From Physcomitrium patens (taxonomy: Eukaryota; Streptophyta; Bryopsida; Funariales; Funariaceae): a stretch of DNA of 64,000 nt. Both the position numbers and the translations under genes were made by a program. The stretch lies in NCBI RefSeq assembly GCF_000002425.4, contig NC_037262.1, positions 9,847,968 through 9,911,967 on the forward strand. The letters run 5' to 3'. Shown here piece after piece: positions 13,535 to 23,391 of the stretch (its first letter is position 1; each line of letters begins with the position of its first letter). The notes beneath the pieces were generated by a model that did no database searches, was not told the DNA's origin, and was given only the letters and a program-made list of their open reading frames with translations.

Positions 13535-14865
13535 GATCGCAAGATCCTCTGCACCTGAAATCCAATCAAGGAAGTTGAAATTTCGGAATGTTTTCAATGG
13601 GCGGAACGAGGACGGCAAGAAACAATGCGGAAGAAAAGCAAGAAGGGAGTGCTAAATCAGAGCCCTAAACTGAACCCTGTGCGAAATCGAAAATCGGAAA
13701 GAAAAAGATGAGATATATTTCTGTAATCTCTTCTATATATGCCCAATCGAAAGCAACAAAAAAAACTCGAAGATTCAGATGGACAGATTGCAGATCGAGA
13801 AGAAGATAAACAGGAAAATAAAGTAGGAATATGAATCTCGAGACGATGACAGCGTCAGCACGTGTTGGTTTGATAACAGGAGAGTAGGTCAATGAGCATC
13901 GGCTGTATTTAACCATTAGTAAGGAAAAAATTGTAGCACGCGCATTTCCTTGAGTTGAACAGTGCCATACAGTCAAACATTTGCCACCGATTCACACGAA
14001 TGTCTTAAAATAGAAAGATAAGTAGTCCACTTGGTATTTTGAAGGAACCTAACCTCGCATCTACACTAAAGACCTGCCAACGGTGCAGAAATGGCAGCTT
14101 GGTTGACCTATTTTTAAGGAGATTTTGCTCATTGGCCTTTTCCCAACTTATCCCAACCTATCCCACTCAATCGCAAGTTGCTCAGTCCGTAGCCGTTGTT
14201 ACCACAAAATCACAGTATCTGTTCATTTTCGTAAACCCACGCGCAATTTAATCTGCTGGTGGATTATTCTCGCAGTATGGTTGCGCTTGTGCAGCAGCCT
14301 CCTTGGCGGCTATCTGTGTATGCAGGTGATGGCTCTATCCTTGAAGTCAGTGTTCTCTGGATTTGGGGTGTTAAAGAAGGAATTGCACATGTATCGTCGT
14401 GGATTCAATCAAGCACATCTCCTTCTGAAGTTTCTACATTAAGCTATTTTCTCCTTCTCTCAACTCACTTGTCTATGCTTTGAGATGAAATAGCAAGAAG
14501 AGACCATGTCCAGCAAAACCAACAAACTCGATTTCCGCGTGCTACAGTAAGGACGACCCTCTAACTCGTTGTTACCAATGCATTCGACCTTTCCTGTGGA
14601 GGGCAGTTCTGGGAACCTAATTACTGATTCTGAAGTGCACCTTAGAGCATTGATTTTGCGGTTGGCAATTTAAACATTCTGTAGGTGATCCCAGAAATCA
14701 AATCCTCTGTAGGCTACCAAACGTGAGTTTAGAGCCATCAAAACAAGACGTGTGTTAAGAGCGTGATCACAATGTCCTACGTACTTGTAACCCGGCCTGA
14801 ACCCTTTTGGCTTTGACAACCATATCGCTGTTGATTGGTTTATTGAGAGATGTTCCGTGGAGCAA
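13535..14865. promoter_or_regulatory. Bidirectional promoter region between ITPK4 (-) and RlmH (+)
   Basis: About 1.3 kb between divergent translation starts. It must contain both promoters and any upstream RlmH exon. A candidate is an ATG at about 14274-14276 followed by a short frame ending at a CAG|GTGATG donor near 14325, but its phase does not fit any acceptor I can find before 14866, so I do not join it. No TATA box was assigned. Confidence 0.5.
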
Positions 14866-16034
14866 ATGCAGAGACCAATGCCAATGAAGTTGGTGACAGT
14901 GGGCAAAGACAGGGGTGCCGCGTTGGAGAATGTTGCTCTAGAGTACATCAAAAAAATTCAGCGTTATTGTCCTTTTGAGGAAGTTCAGCTGCGCCCAAAC
15001 CCTAAAAACTCCAGGTGCGCTTGCAACTCATCACCACGCTTGTTAATATTGCATGTGCAAAGGCGAAAGTCACAGATTCATAGAATGCTGCTGCTCAGTG
15101 CCCAAGAATGATGTCTTGCTGAAGTTGAAGCGATGGTATGACAGCGATGTCCCTACACAGGTTTCGAGCGAGGGGGAACGTGTGATGCGATCCATCTCGA
15201 CCAAGGACTGGGTAAGCTTTCATACACTCTCGATCTCCGATTATCCAATCAGTACAACTGGAAACAGCAAGCAGAACCGCGAATTTCATCGATTCCAATG
15301 GTTTCGAAACAGTTATTGAAAAAATATTTCAAACGGTGGGAGCCATCTATCCCTTTTCCTCCTTTAGCGATTGCCCCCTTAATCCAATATCCAACTCTTC
15401 ATGAGTTCTCCAACTATTCCATCAGATAAGGAAAACAGAATTTGGGTTCATTGTGCAGGGAACAACTGCATCATTGAGATCTAAGCTTTGAACCGCTTGG
15501 CAGGTAATAATTTTGGACGAACGCGGCAAAGAACTGACCTCTGAGAAGTTCGCCGACCTGGTTGCCGATGCGGGGGAAACTGTGGGTTGGCATTGGCCAT
15601 CATCAAAGCTAAATGCCGTTTGTTAAACCTGTTATCAGATCCACGGTGAATGAATACATGTAAAGTCACCGTCTGATGAATGTTTGTACGCATGCAGGGA
15701 GCCAGCGCGATTGTGTTCTGCATCGGAGGACCATTTGGGCACGGGCCCCAAGTTCGTGAGCGTGCGAACGTGAGCGTGAAGCTGTCGACAATGGTGCTCA
15801 ACCATCAGATTGCCTTCCTGGTGCTTCTCGAACAGATTTACAGGTTTGCAAATCGTGACGCACCCTTTTAAACTTTCGTCTGCCTATGAACATAATGCCT
15901 CGCATAAGCTTCATCCTTGGTACCTGAAATGGCTGATTCACGCACGCAATGTCGCCTTTTCAGTCTAAGAAAATGGGCTCTCCCTCGCTCGCAGGGCATG
16001 GACAATTCTTCGCGGGGAGAAATACCACCACTAG
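14866..16034 (+). CDS. RlmH: Ribosomal RNA large-subunit methyltransferase H (RlmH/YbeA-type SPOUT), organellar, 5 exons
   Basis: SPOUT-fold enzyme that in bacteria methylates pseudouridine 1915 of 23S rRNA helix 69; plant copies are expected to act in plastids or mitochondria. Exons: 14866-15014, 15145-15211, 15504-15581, 15698-15843, 15995-16034, with continuous phase, giving 159 residues from the ATG at 14866 (bacterial proteins are about 155). Motifs: MKLVTVGKDRG at the N-terminus, CPFEEVQLRPNPKNS, KDWVIILDERGKELTS, the SAM-binding knot VFCIGGPFGHG, LSTMVLNHQIAFLVLLEQIYR and the terminal RAWTILRGEKYHH. The exon-2 acceptor at 15145 gives the same spacing as the Arabidopsis homologue; an acceptor at 15076 would insert 23 unmatched residues. 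The frame is open upstream to 14791 without an ATG, so a transit-peptide exon may lie further upstream. Confidence 0.93.
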
Positions 16035-16686
16035 TCACGAGAGACGGATGTATCAATTTAGGGTTTGGCGTCAGGAGCTCGAAACTTACCTGTTATCACC
16101 GGTCGTATGCTGCTGAGAGAAACCGGCATCTGTGAACTCCTCCGTGTACCAATTAATTTTGATCTGCCTATTCTTATTTGACTTCTTTTTGAGTGGAGGG
16201 TCTCAATAATTGATATATAAAATTAGGATGTTTGCTGAAAATTTGCTCTGTTGTGGTCGCTGATTTTTATGAGTGGTAGAAATCAAAATTGGAAGGCATT
16301 GCTTGGAACATTTTGATGTAGGGTTATTAATTGTATTACAAGCATTCTCATTTACAAATGAATAACAATGATATGATGAGTATGAGGATAATTCATGGGT
16401 AAGATTATAAGTATCAGGACATTTTTATGTTGTGCCTTCTTTTTCAAAGAACATTTTTATCAATCATGATTTCATTGTTTTATTGACCTTGGATCTTTTG
16501 TTGGAGAAACCAAATCCCAATAATTTAATAGATTTTTTATTTAAACTTATTTTGTGGCAATTCATGATTTTGTTCTTGGTTTAGAATGAGTTTCAATTTT
16601 TTCTGAGGATCAATCTATCCTTCACTAAAGACATTTTGTGTCTTGTAATTTTGATAAACATTTTCTCAAAAGTGACATTATGTCAT

Positions 16687-16731
<45 letters not shown>

Positions 16732-18379
16732 AAAAACACCAAAAAAAGAAAATAAAATAAAAAACAGATTAATTTAAAATTTTAATAAATCTTATTCTAA
16801 AAAAATAATTGAATATTTCTTACACTACTTTGATATACTTATTTAAGAGTAGGTTTAATATACATATATGTATTTCACAATTTGGGGTTTTTTAAAAAGA
16901 AAAAGTAATTATCCAATATATTTAAATAAACCTATATAAAATTATTCTTAATTTCACCAAATAAAGGCTTAATTTTAATATTCAAGTAAAAAAGACAAAT
17001 AAACACTTATTTAAGGTTTTAATAGTTTTGCTAAAGTATGTATATGTATTAAACATACAATATTAATTTTAGATTGAATCCAATAGACAATTTTAATTTA
17101 GTTCAACATCACTTACTTGAGAATTTAATTAACATTAATCTCTATTGAGATACGTGACAGGATGTTTTTTTTATAGCATTAAAATTGATGTTATAATTTT
17201 TTACTAAAAAAAAAGAAATTTTCAATATATCTAAAGATGACATGGATTTATTTACTTTTAAAAGCATATACTGTAATATATTGGCAAGATCTTCAACCAC
17301 ATTAAAATAAATCAATATACTAAATGTAATAACATTGAAGTTCATACAATAGTTTGTTTGATTGTCTTAGTAGGACTATATTCTATATATAGTATATTTG
17401 GATACAAAAATAATTAGTTTTATTAAGAAGTTAAATAGATAATATTTCTATTATCATGTAAGGTAATTGTCCTAGATTTTAAATTAATATTATTCAATAC
17501 ATTTTATTTGGAAAAAATTAGTTTACTATGTGATGCTAAAGTCATTAATACTTCTAGTTGGAAGATTATTAGACAACTTGGATAATCCACTTTAGATAAG
17601 AAAGTTTATTTATAAATTTAAAATTTAAAAATTACCTTAAAAATTTAAAAATCAACATGTGGATATACTAGCAATTATGTATATCAATTATTTTTAAAAC
17701 ATGCATTTTATAAAGAATTTTTTAAGTTTGAATTCTAATAATATCAATTATTTATAATAATTGCAAATGGATTATGATGATATTATGCCTTAAGAAGATT
17801 GTTGAAAAAATAAAAGTTGTTTACAACTTGATATCAAATTTTGAGTTTTTTTAAAGATTATTTTTAAAGACTATTTTATGTATAAGAATAATTATAATTT
17901 TTAATAAGTATTAAATAATTTAAACTTATTTCATCCATATTCTTCTTAAAATTCATATCAACCAATATTTATAAAACTTATAAAATTAAATAAATACAAT
18001 CTATACACTCTAACATGATAAATAACTTATTTTCTACTATCGTAATCATTTAATAATTATAGTAAATTATTTCATAAGTCAAAAAATATTACCAACTTTC
18101 TTTGAAAAGACTATTAATATTTAAATAAGATTTAACTTGAAATTATGGTTTTGAAAGTATAAATCCAAATAATAATAAATAACACTAAATTCCATGTTAT
18201 TTAATTACCATCTTAAACAAAAATAATTTCATCAATTAAGAATCAACAATAACAAAATACTATTTGAAAACTTCTAATTATTTTAGTCAAACACATAATA
18301 AGCAACTTTCTAACTATATATAGTATTTTTTTAGAGCATAAAACTCAATGCATAGTTAATCTTAGAAGACTTTAATAAA
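16035..18379. other. AT-rich intergenic DNA
   Basis: Very AT-rich, no gene recognised. It contains a T homopolymer of 36 at 16689-16724. The open frame at 17142-17345 (-) is low-complexity and unlike any family. Some of this may be transposon remnant too decayed to name. Confidence 0.6.
16689..16724 (+). repeat. Poly(T) tract, 36 nt
   Basis: An uninterrupted run of T directly followed by AAATTTAAAAAACACC. Read on the minus strand it is a poly(A) tract, which could mark a retroposed 3' end or be simple slippage. No coding sequence lies beside it. Confidence 0.9.
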
Positions 18380-19030
18380 ATATATAGGAAGTTGTTAAAG
18401 CCACATTCTAATTTTGTTAAAGCTACATATCTATGGTCATGTGATAATTAATTTAGTCAAGTATCAATCTACTCTATGTAATGTGTTCATTACTATAGCT
18501 TGATGCGGATGAATTGAATCATTATACTTCAAAATGTGTTTGCTCCTTTCTTTTGCCTAAGACTCTCTTCTTTTGTATAAAAGATAGCCATGCTCATTGT
18601 ATCCAAGACTCTCTTTAAAAAGTACAAAAGAGACAAATTTATGACTATTGCTAAGTTTATTATTTAATATAGGAATTCCATAGCTGAGATTTGTTAGGAT
18701 ACAATTATGTAGCTTAGATTTGTTAAAATAGAGCCGTGAGTATTAAGTATAGTATTAATATCTAATAATCCCAAGCAAATGATGTGGCTCAAGTAGAAGT
18801 CCTAGAGAAGGTTTAGATAGGGATGAAACTAAGAAAAGAAATGTTTTCTTAGTCACCAATAGGTAAAGATCAATTTGGACTAAGACTTTTGCACTATCTT
18901 TTCAAAAGTAGATACTAGGATGAATGAAGCTACTATACAAAATTCCACCCATACTCGTTTTAGATGATTTTTTCTTTTGTCATCTAATTTCTACAGTTTT
19001 TTACATCTGCTACCTCTATATCTATTTGTT
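18380..19030 (+). repeat. Left arm of long inverted repeat flanking the transposon block
   Basis: The reverse complement of 57911-58611 aligns along this whole stretch. Shared landmarks include CCACATTCTAATTTTGTTAA, GATAATTAATTTAGTCAA, TTTCTTTTGCCTAAGAC, TAATCCCAAGCAA and TTTTCAAAAGTAGATACTAG. Differences are scattered, as in two old copies. No long frame is present. It could be a dispersed non-coding element present twice in opposite orientation. Confidence 0.85.
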
Positions 19031-19767
19031 TGTAATAAATTTGTCATGAATCTTTGTCCAATTTCTATTATTATGTTTCTCTTTTTATAACATATTCTTT
19101 AGTCCAAAAGTCAAGTTGTATTACACTTATTGCATCTTATTGAGGTGTAATTGGATCATGCATGTAATGTTCTTTATAATCTAAATAGTCTTATATCAAA
19201 AAGTTTTGATTTTTTTACAAGTATCAAATAACATTTGTTGAACTATTCAATCTAAATGTTTGTAACTTTATAGCCACTATTAGTTGTGTATTTGGTTGCA
19301 CATATCTTAGTAAGGCCATATATCACATCTAAGGTTGATTACACATCTTGCTTATAAAGTCTAAGTATTAATCAAATTCTTTGTACTTTTCGTAGTCACA
19401 ATGAGGATGCAAATAATAAAACATAAACATATAAAATACTAAGGTGTAGTAGATTTATTCATTGCATTTAATTGGCAATGATAAATAATATATATGAGAT
19501 TCATAGCCACTTTGTAAAAATTGTTGTTAAGTGATTGATATCTATTATTTTGATCAATATTAAATGTTAATGTAAATTTTTTAGGGCCTCAAACTTTTAT
19601 GAGATGTCCGCATAAATAACTTTCTAATCATTTGTAAGATTGTTACTTCAAAAAACTAGAAAAATTAGAGTTTAAAGTAAAGACATTAATTATACAAATT
19701 ACAAACACACTTGATCTTTGGTATTTTGTATAATTTAAGTCTTAAAATTTTGTAAGTTGTAGAATAA
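19031..19767. other. AT-rich spacer left of element A
   Basis: I see no gene, and the inverted-repeat homology stops near 19030. The last five bases before the LTR (AATAA, 19763-19767) are the left candidate target duplication of element A. Confidence 0.5.
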
Positions 19768-20328
19768 TGTCAAGGACAAGAACTCGATGAAAAAACAATT
19801 CAGACAAGTGAGCCTTTACTGAAAGAGAGGTAACAAAATATATCTAAACAAGTATATATATTGAAAGAGGAACTGGAATGGCTATTGCCAAAAGACAAGA
19901 AAACTAGAGACCCTTGAAACTAGACTAGAAGCAAGAAAGGAGTTGACAAGAGTGAAGAAGCCTTTATTCTTGTCTCTATATATACTCTCTAAATAGGGGC
20001 TACATGGTGACGTTCTATAGGACCTCGAATATGTGTTGACTTTGTAGGGCACATGCCTTGAGTTACAAGGCAAGTTTTTCTACGTGTGGGCCACTTAATT
20101 AACTTGATCTTCAAGCTAACAACATGTGTGGCACATGGCCAACTTGTTGACCACGTTTCTAATCCAAAAAGTCAATTAAAGACACCTATGAAGTCAAAGC
20201 AGTATCTAAGAAGTTTTTAGGAAGCATCCATATTAAATATTATAGAATTAACTTACTTTTACCTACTTTTACTTACTTCTACCTATTTCTATATGTAATT
20301 ATTAGCTTACATGATTATGGCCATGACA
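19768..20328 (-). repeat. 3' LTR of element A
   Basis: 561 bp, TG..CA ends, direct repeat of 22831-23391. Read on the minus strand it has a TATA-like stretch near position 19980 within U3/R. Confidence 0.93.
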
Positions 20329-20342
20329 TTACCCCCCCTTCT
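20329..20342 (-). other. Polypurine tract of element A
   Basis: On the minus strand AGAAGGGGGGGTAA directly abuts the 3' LTR start TGTCATGG, the expected position of the plus-strand primer. Confidence 0.85.
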
Positions 20343-20369
20343 AGGCACGAGTTCCACGAGGAGCGGTCA

Positions 20370-20792
20370 TCATATGTTGAGAAAATCTATGATGCGACGA
20401 ATTGTATTCGCCACATACTCTGATCTCTGTTCTCTTCGAAGATGATTGATAGGGCCTTTCAACCATCGGTAGTGTCCCATACCAGGGCGGGAAGACCACC
20501 CAGTTATTTGATCATTGTTGAGGCCTTCGTAACTTCCTTCAAATAGAATATTTGGAACACCATCAGGAGTTATTCCTACGTCTAGCAAAATCACCAAACA
20601 TCGAGAGTCCCTTCCCAAATCGTGATACCAAACGCATTGTATCTCACCATCTATTCGAAGAAGAACATGTCATTCTTGAAGATCTTCATCTCGATTGTGT
20701 CGTCTTAAAGGTTGTGACAATCGTAATGTCTCATCCGACAGGTCAGCAAATGAAGGCTCTTGAGTTGAATCCATTGGTTGTTGGTTCTCCAT
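20370..20792 (-). pseudogene. 3' accessory ORF of element A (unknown function)
   Basis: A reading frame downstream of the chromodomain and upstream of the polypurine tract. From the ATG at 20792 it reads MENQQPMDSTQEPSFADLSD, has an in-frame TGA at 20672-20670 and continues in the same frame to 20370. The C-terminal part contains NILFEGSYEGLNNDQITGW, then GMGHYRWLKGPINHLRREQR, then YVANTIRRI. The same protein occurs at the same place in elements B, D and E. I recognise no domain. It is small and polar, with no membrane segment or zinc-finger pattern. Confidence 0.8.
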
Positions 20793-20899
20793 CTCCTGAG
20801 CGCCACTACTACAACAAAGCTACAAACAAGAATTGAAAGTAGAATGTTATCTTGCCTAGATGTTGTTTCTTTTATAAAGAAGGTTTTCATCTTGATTTT

Positions 20900-21805
20900 G
20901 ATAGATGTCGTCGATGAAAAGCCTCCACCGCCTTTGCTGCATTTGCAAGATTCTTTATTGGCTTCCATGTGCATTCACTAATACCTTATCCGCGCCAATG
21001 GACAAGATATTCTAATTTATTTTGGCGCCGCCTTGAATCTAAGACTTCTTCTACTTCAAACTCTTCATTATTGTCCACTTCTATAGGATGAGGTGGAGCT
21101 TGTCGTCTTCTTGATATGTCCACTATCTTGTATGGTTCAAAAAGAGACATGTGGAATACTGGATGGATTTTCATTGACTCTGGTAGATCTAAATGATATG
21201 CAACTGGATTGATTTGTACAGAAATAGAAAATGGTCCCAGCCTTCGATAGTCCAACTTGTCACAAGGACGAGTGGTCTTGATATTGCGATGAAGTAGTCA
21301 TACCTTATCACCCAAGACGAATGATGGTTGTTCCTTTCGATAGACATCCGCATTGGCCTTTTGTTGTTCTTGAGCCTCTTTTAACTGCGCCTTCATTGTT
21401 GCATGTAGCTCTGATAAATGAATTGCCAAATCTTTCACAGCAAGATTATCAACTTTTGAAAAGTCAAAAGTATCAAGTCGTGGATGATAACCATAATTAG
21501 TAAAGAAAGGTGTTTGTTTTGTAGAAGAGTGTACCGTGTTATTGTAAGCAAACTCTGCCATTGGCAAAAGAAATGTCCAATCATCTTGTTGGTAATTAAT
21601 GGTACATCTTAAATATTGCTCCAAAACTTGATTAACATGCTGCGTTTGTCCATCAGTTTGAGGATGGAATGCCGAAGATAGTTTTATATCCACTTTAAGA
21701 ATCTTGAAAAGAGTCCGCCAAAATCTTGATACAAATTGAGTTCCCCTATCTGATATAATATCCTTAGGTAATCCATGATAGCGATAGATATTGTCAAGAA
21801 AGAGC
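20900..21805 (-). pseudogene. Integrase 3' half and chromodomain of element A
   Basis: Minus-strand frames carry the integrase C-terminal half (DIKLSSAFHPQTDGQTQ with the catalytic-glutamate region altered to QTQHVNQVLEQYL, and LLPMAEFAYNNTVHSS), the GPY/F-like segment (YRRLGPFSISVQINPVAYHL, HPVFHMSLFEPYK) and a chromodomain (EFEVEEVLDSRRRQNKLEYL, VHWRG). A stop/frame break separates the two frames near 21256-21298. The first recognisable residues (LFLDNIYRYHGLPKD) begin right at the rearranged junction near 21800, so the N-terminal zinc-binding and first catalytic aspartate regions are missing. Confidence 0.88.
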
Positions 21806-21985
21806 TTAGCTCAACTTACCTGATCCTCAAACATTGAGTCAACTTACCTGATCCTCACAGATCTTCTAATCTCATGTTCTTATGACTCTATATTCGTGAT
21901 AGTAGATCGTTTTACCAAGCTTGTCACACTTCACAGCAAAGTCAATTGCTTGACTCAATGTTTGAGGATCAGATAAGTTGAGCAT
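21806..21985. other. Scrambled inverted junction in element A
   Basis: A gag piece at 21810-21842 and an integrase piece at about 21870-21918 lie on the plus strand, opposite to the rest of the element. The gag piece is repeated in normal orientation at 21950-21982, making a hairpin-capable inverted repeat of about 33 bp. A short tandem duplication (CAACTTACCTGATCCTCA) follows the first copy. This junction replaces protease to RNase H. Confidence 0.85.
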
Positions 21986-21989
21986 TAAT

Positions 21990-22618
21990 TTTTTTACCTC
22001 ATATTGTAATCCATAGAGAAATTGGCTAATAAGTGCAACATCATCCCACTTGATATCAGTTGCAAGTTGTCAAAATTGTGAAGCATATAACGTTACTGAT
22101 CGATTGCCTTGTCATAAAATACGGATCTTATTGGTTGCAACACGAATTGCATCATGTTCTCCATACATGGATCAAAACTCCGCCAAAAAAGCCTCTAGAT
22201 TATCCAATATTGGATCTCGTCGTTCAAGAAAAGATGAAAACCACGATAGTGTCGAACCTGAAAGAAGCATACCAATGAATCTAACTTGTGATCCTGGAGT
22301 TGGATAGCTTTGGGGTTGAAGTTCAATCACATGTTGGACTTGATTGATAAATCCTCGAAACTTAGATCTGGTACCATCAAACTTCTCGGGTAGGACAATT
22401 CTTGGTTCTCTAACATTTGAAGGGCGTTCCACCATAGGAAAAAAGACATGGTTTGGTACAAATATTGAAGCAGCTCCAACCATTTCTATATCTTCACTTC
22501 CTACCAATCTTGTTGCTCCTTGTGGTGGTAAATTGAGTTGATGCATTGCAAGCATTAACTCCCTCAATTGCTCTTGTATTTGTGCCATTGCACTCTTCAT
22601 TTCAAGAAGTTTTGCCAT
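21990..22618 (-). pseudogene. Truncated gag of element A
   Basis: Capsid-type gag starting MAKLLEMKSAMAQIQEQLRE on the minus strand. It contains LPEKFDGTRSKFRGFINQVQ and WFSSFLERRDPILDNLEAFL, typical of plant Ty3 gag (retrotrans_gag). The frame is open for 148 residues and then broken; downstream pieces (LSDPQTLSQAIDFAVKCD) continue to the junction. The C-terminal CCHC knuckle is lost. Confidence 0.85.
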
Positions 22619-22798
22619 GATAACACTTAGAAGAGAGAAGATGTCTAATATCGCTCAAGACAAATAGAAGAGAGGACTTGCGGACAAAGAAAATACTAAA
22701 GACAATATCAATTTAGAAGAGGGTAATCCGCAACTTCTAATACGCTTATATCTTATCAAGAAAAAGGGGTAATCCACTCTTAATCAAGATTAGACAAA

Positions 22799-22811
22799 GC
22801 TCTGATATTGT
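22799..22811 (-). other. Primer binding site of element A (initiator Met tRNA type)
   Basis: On the minus strand, shortly inside the 5' LTR, ACAATATCAGAGC matches most of the plant Ty3 initiator-Met primer site TGGTATCAGAGC. It lies about 20 bp from the LTR rather than directly adjoining it. Confidence 0.7.
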
Positions 22812-22830
22812 AGGTGTACTCTTGTCAATT

Positions 22831-23391
22831 TGTCAAGGACAAGAACTCGATGAAAAAACAATTCAGACAAGTGAGCCTTCACTGAAAGAGAGGTAACAAA
22901 ATATATCTAAACAAGTATATATATTGAAAGAGGAACTGGAATGGCTATTGCCAAAAGACAAGAAAACTAGAGACCCTTGAAACTAGACTAGAAGCAAGAA
23001 AGGAGTTGACAAGAGTGAAGAAGCCTTCACTCTTGTCTCTATATATACTCTCTAAATAGGGGCTATGTTGTGACGTTCTATAGGACCTCGAATATGTGTT
23101 GACTTTGTAGGGCACATGCCTTGAGTTATAAGGCAAGTTTTTCTACGTGTGGGCCACCTAATTAACTTGATCTTCAAGCTAACAACATGTGTGGCACATG
23201 GCCAACTTGTTGACCACGTTTCTAATCCAAAAAGTCAATTAAAGACACCTATGAAGTCAAAGCAGTATCTAGGAAGTTTTTAGGAAGCATCCATATTAAA
23301 TATTATAGAATTAACTTACTTTTACCTACTTTTACTTACTTCTACCTATTTCTATATGTAATTATTAGCTTACATGATTATGGCCGTGACA
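22831..23391 (-). repeat. 5' LTR of element A
   Basis: 561 bp, matching 19768-20328 in length and ends. Followed by TATAA, the right candidate target duplication. Confidence 0.93.

Larger units (their letters stand above)
19768..23391 (-). mobile_element. Element A: Ty3/gypsy chromovirus deletion derivative
   Basis: Bounded by two 561-bp direct LTRs beginning TGTCAAGGACAAG and ending TGACA. The LTRs differ by roughly ten substitutions by eye, so insertion is fairly recent. Flanks are AATAA (left) and TATAA (right), a target duplication with one mismatch. The element reads on the minus strand: Met-tRNA-type primer site beside the right LTR, partial gag, a scrambled junction, the 3' half of integrase, a chromodomain, a small accessory ORF and a polypurine tract beside the left LTR. 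Protease, reverse transcriptase and RNase H are absent, so it cannot move without help. It is related to element B. Confidence 0.93.

Noticed and set aside
15076..15144. Alternative RlmH exon-2 start at 15076
   Set aside because: In phase, but adds 23 residues absent from the family; the acceptor at 15145 gives exact spacing to the plant homologue.
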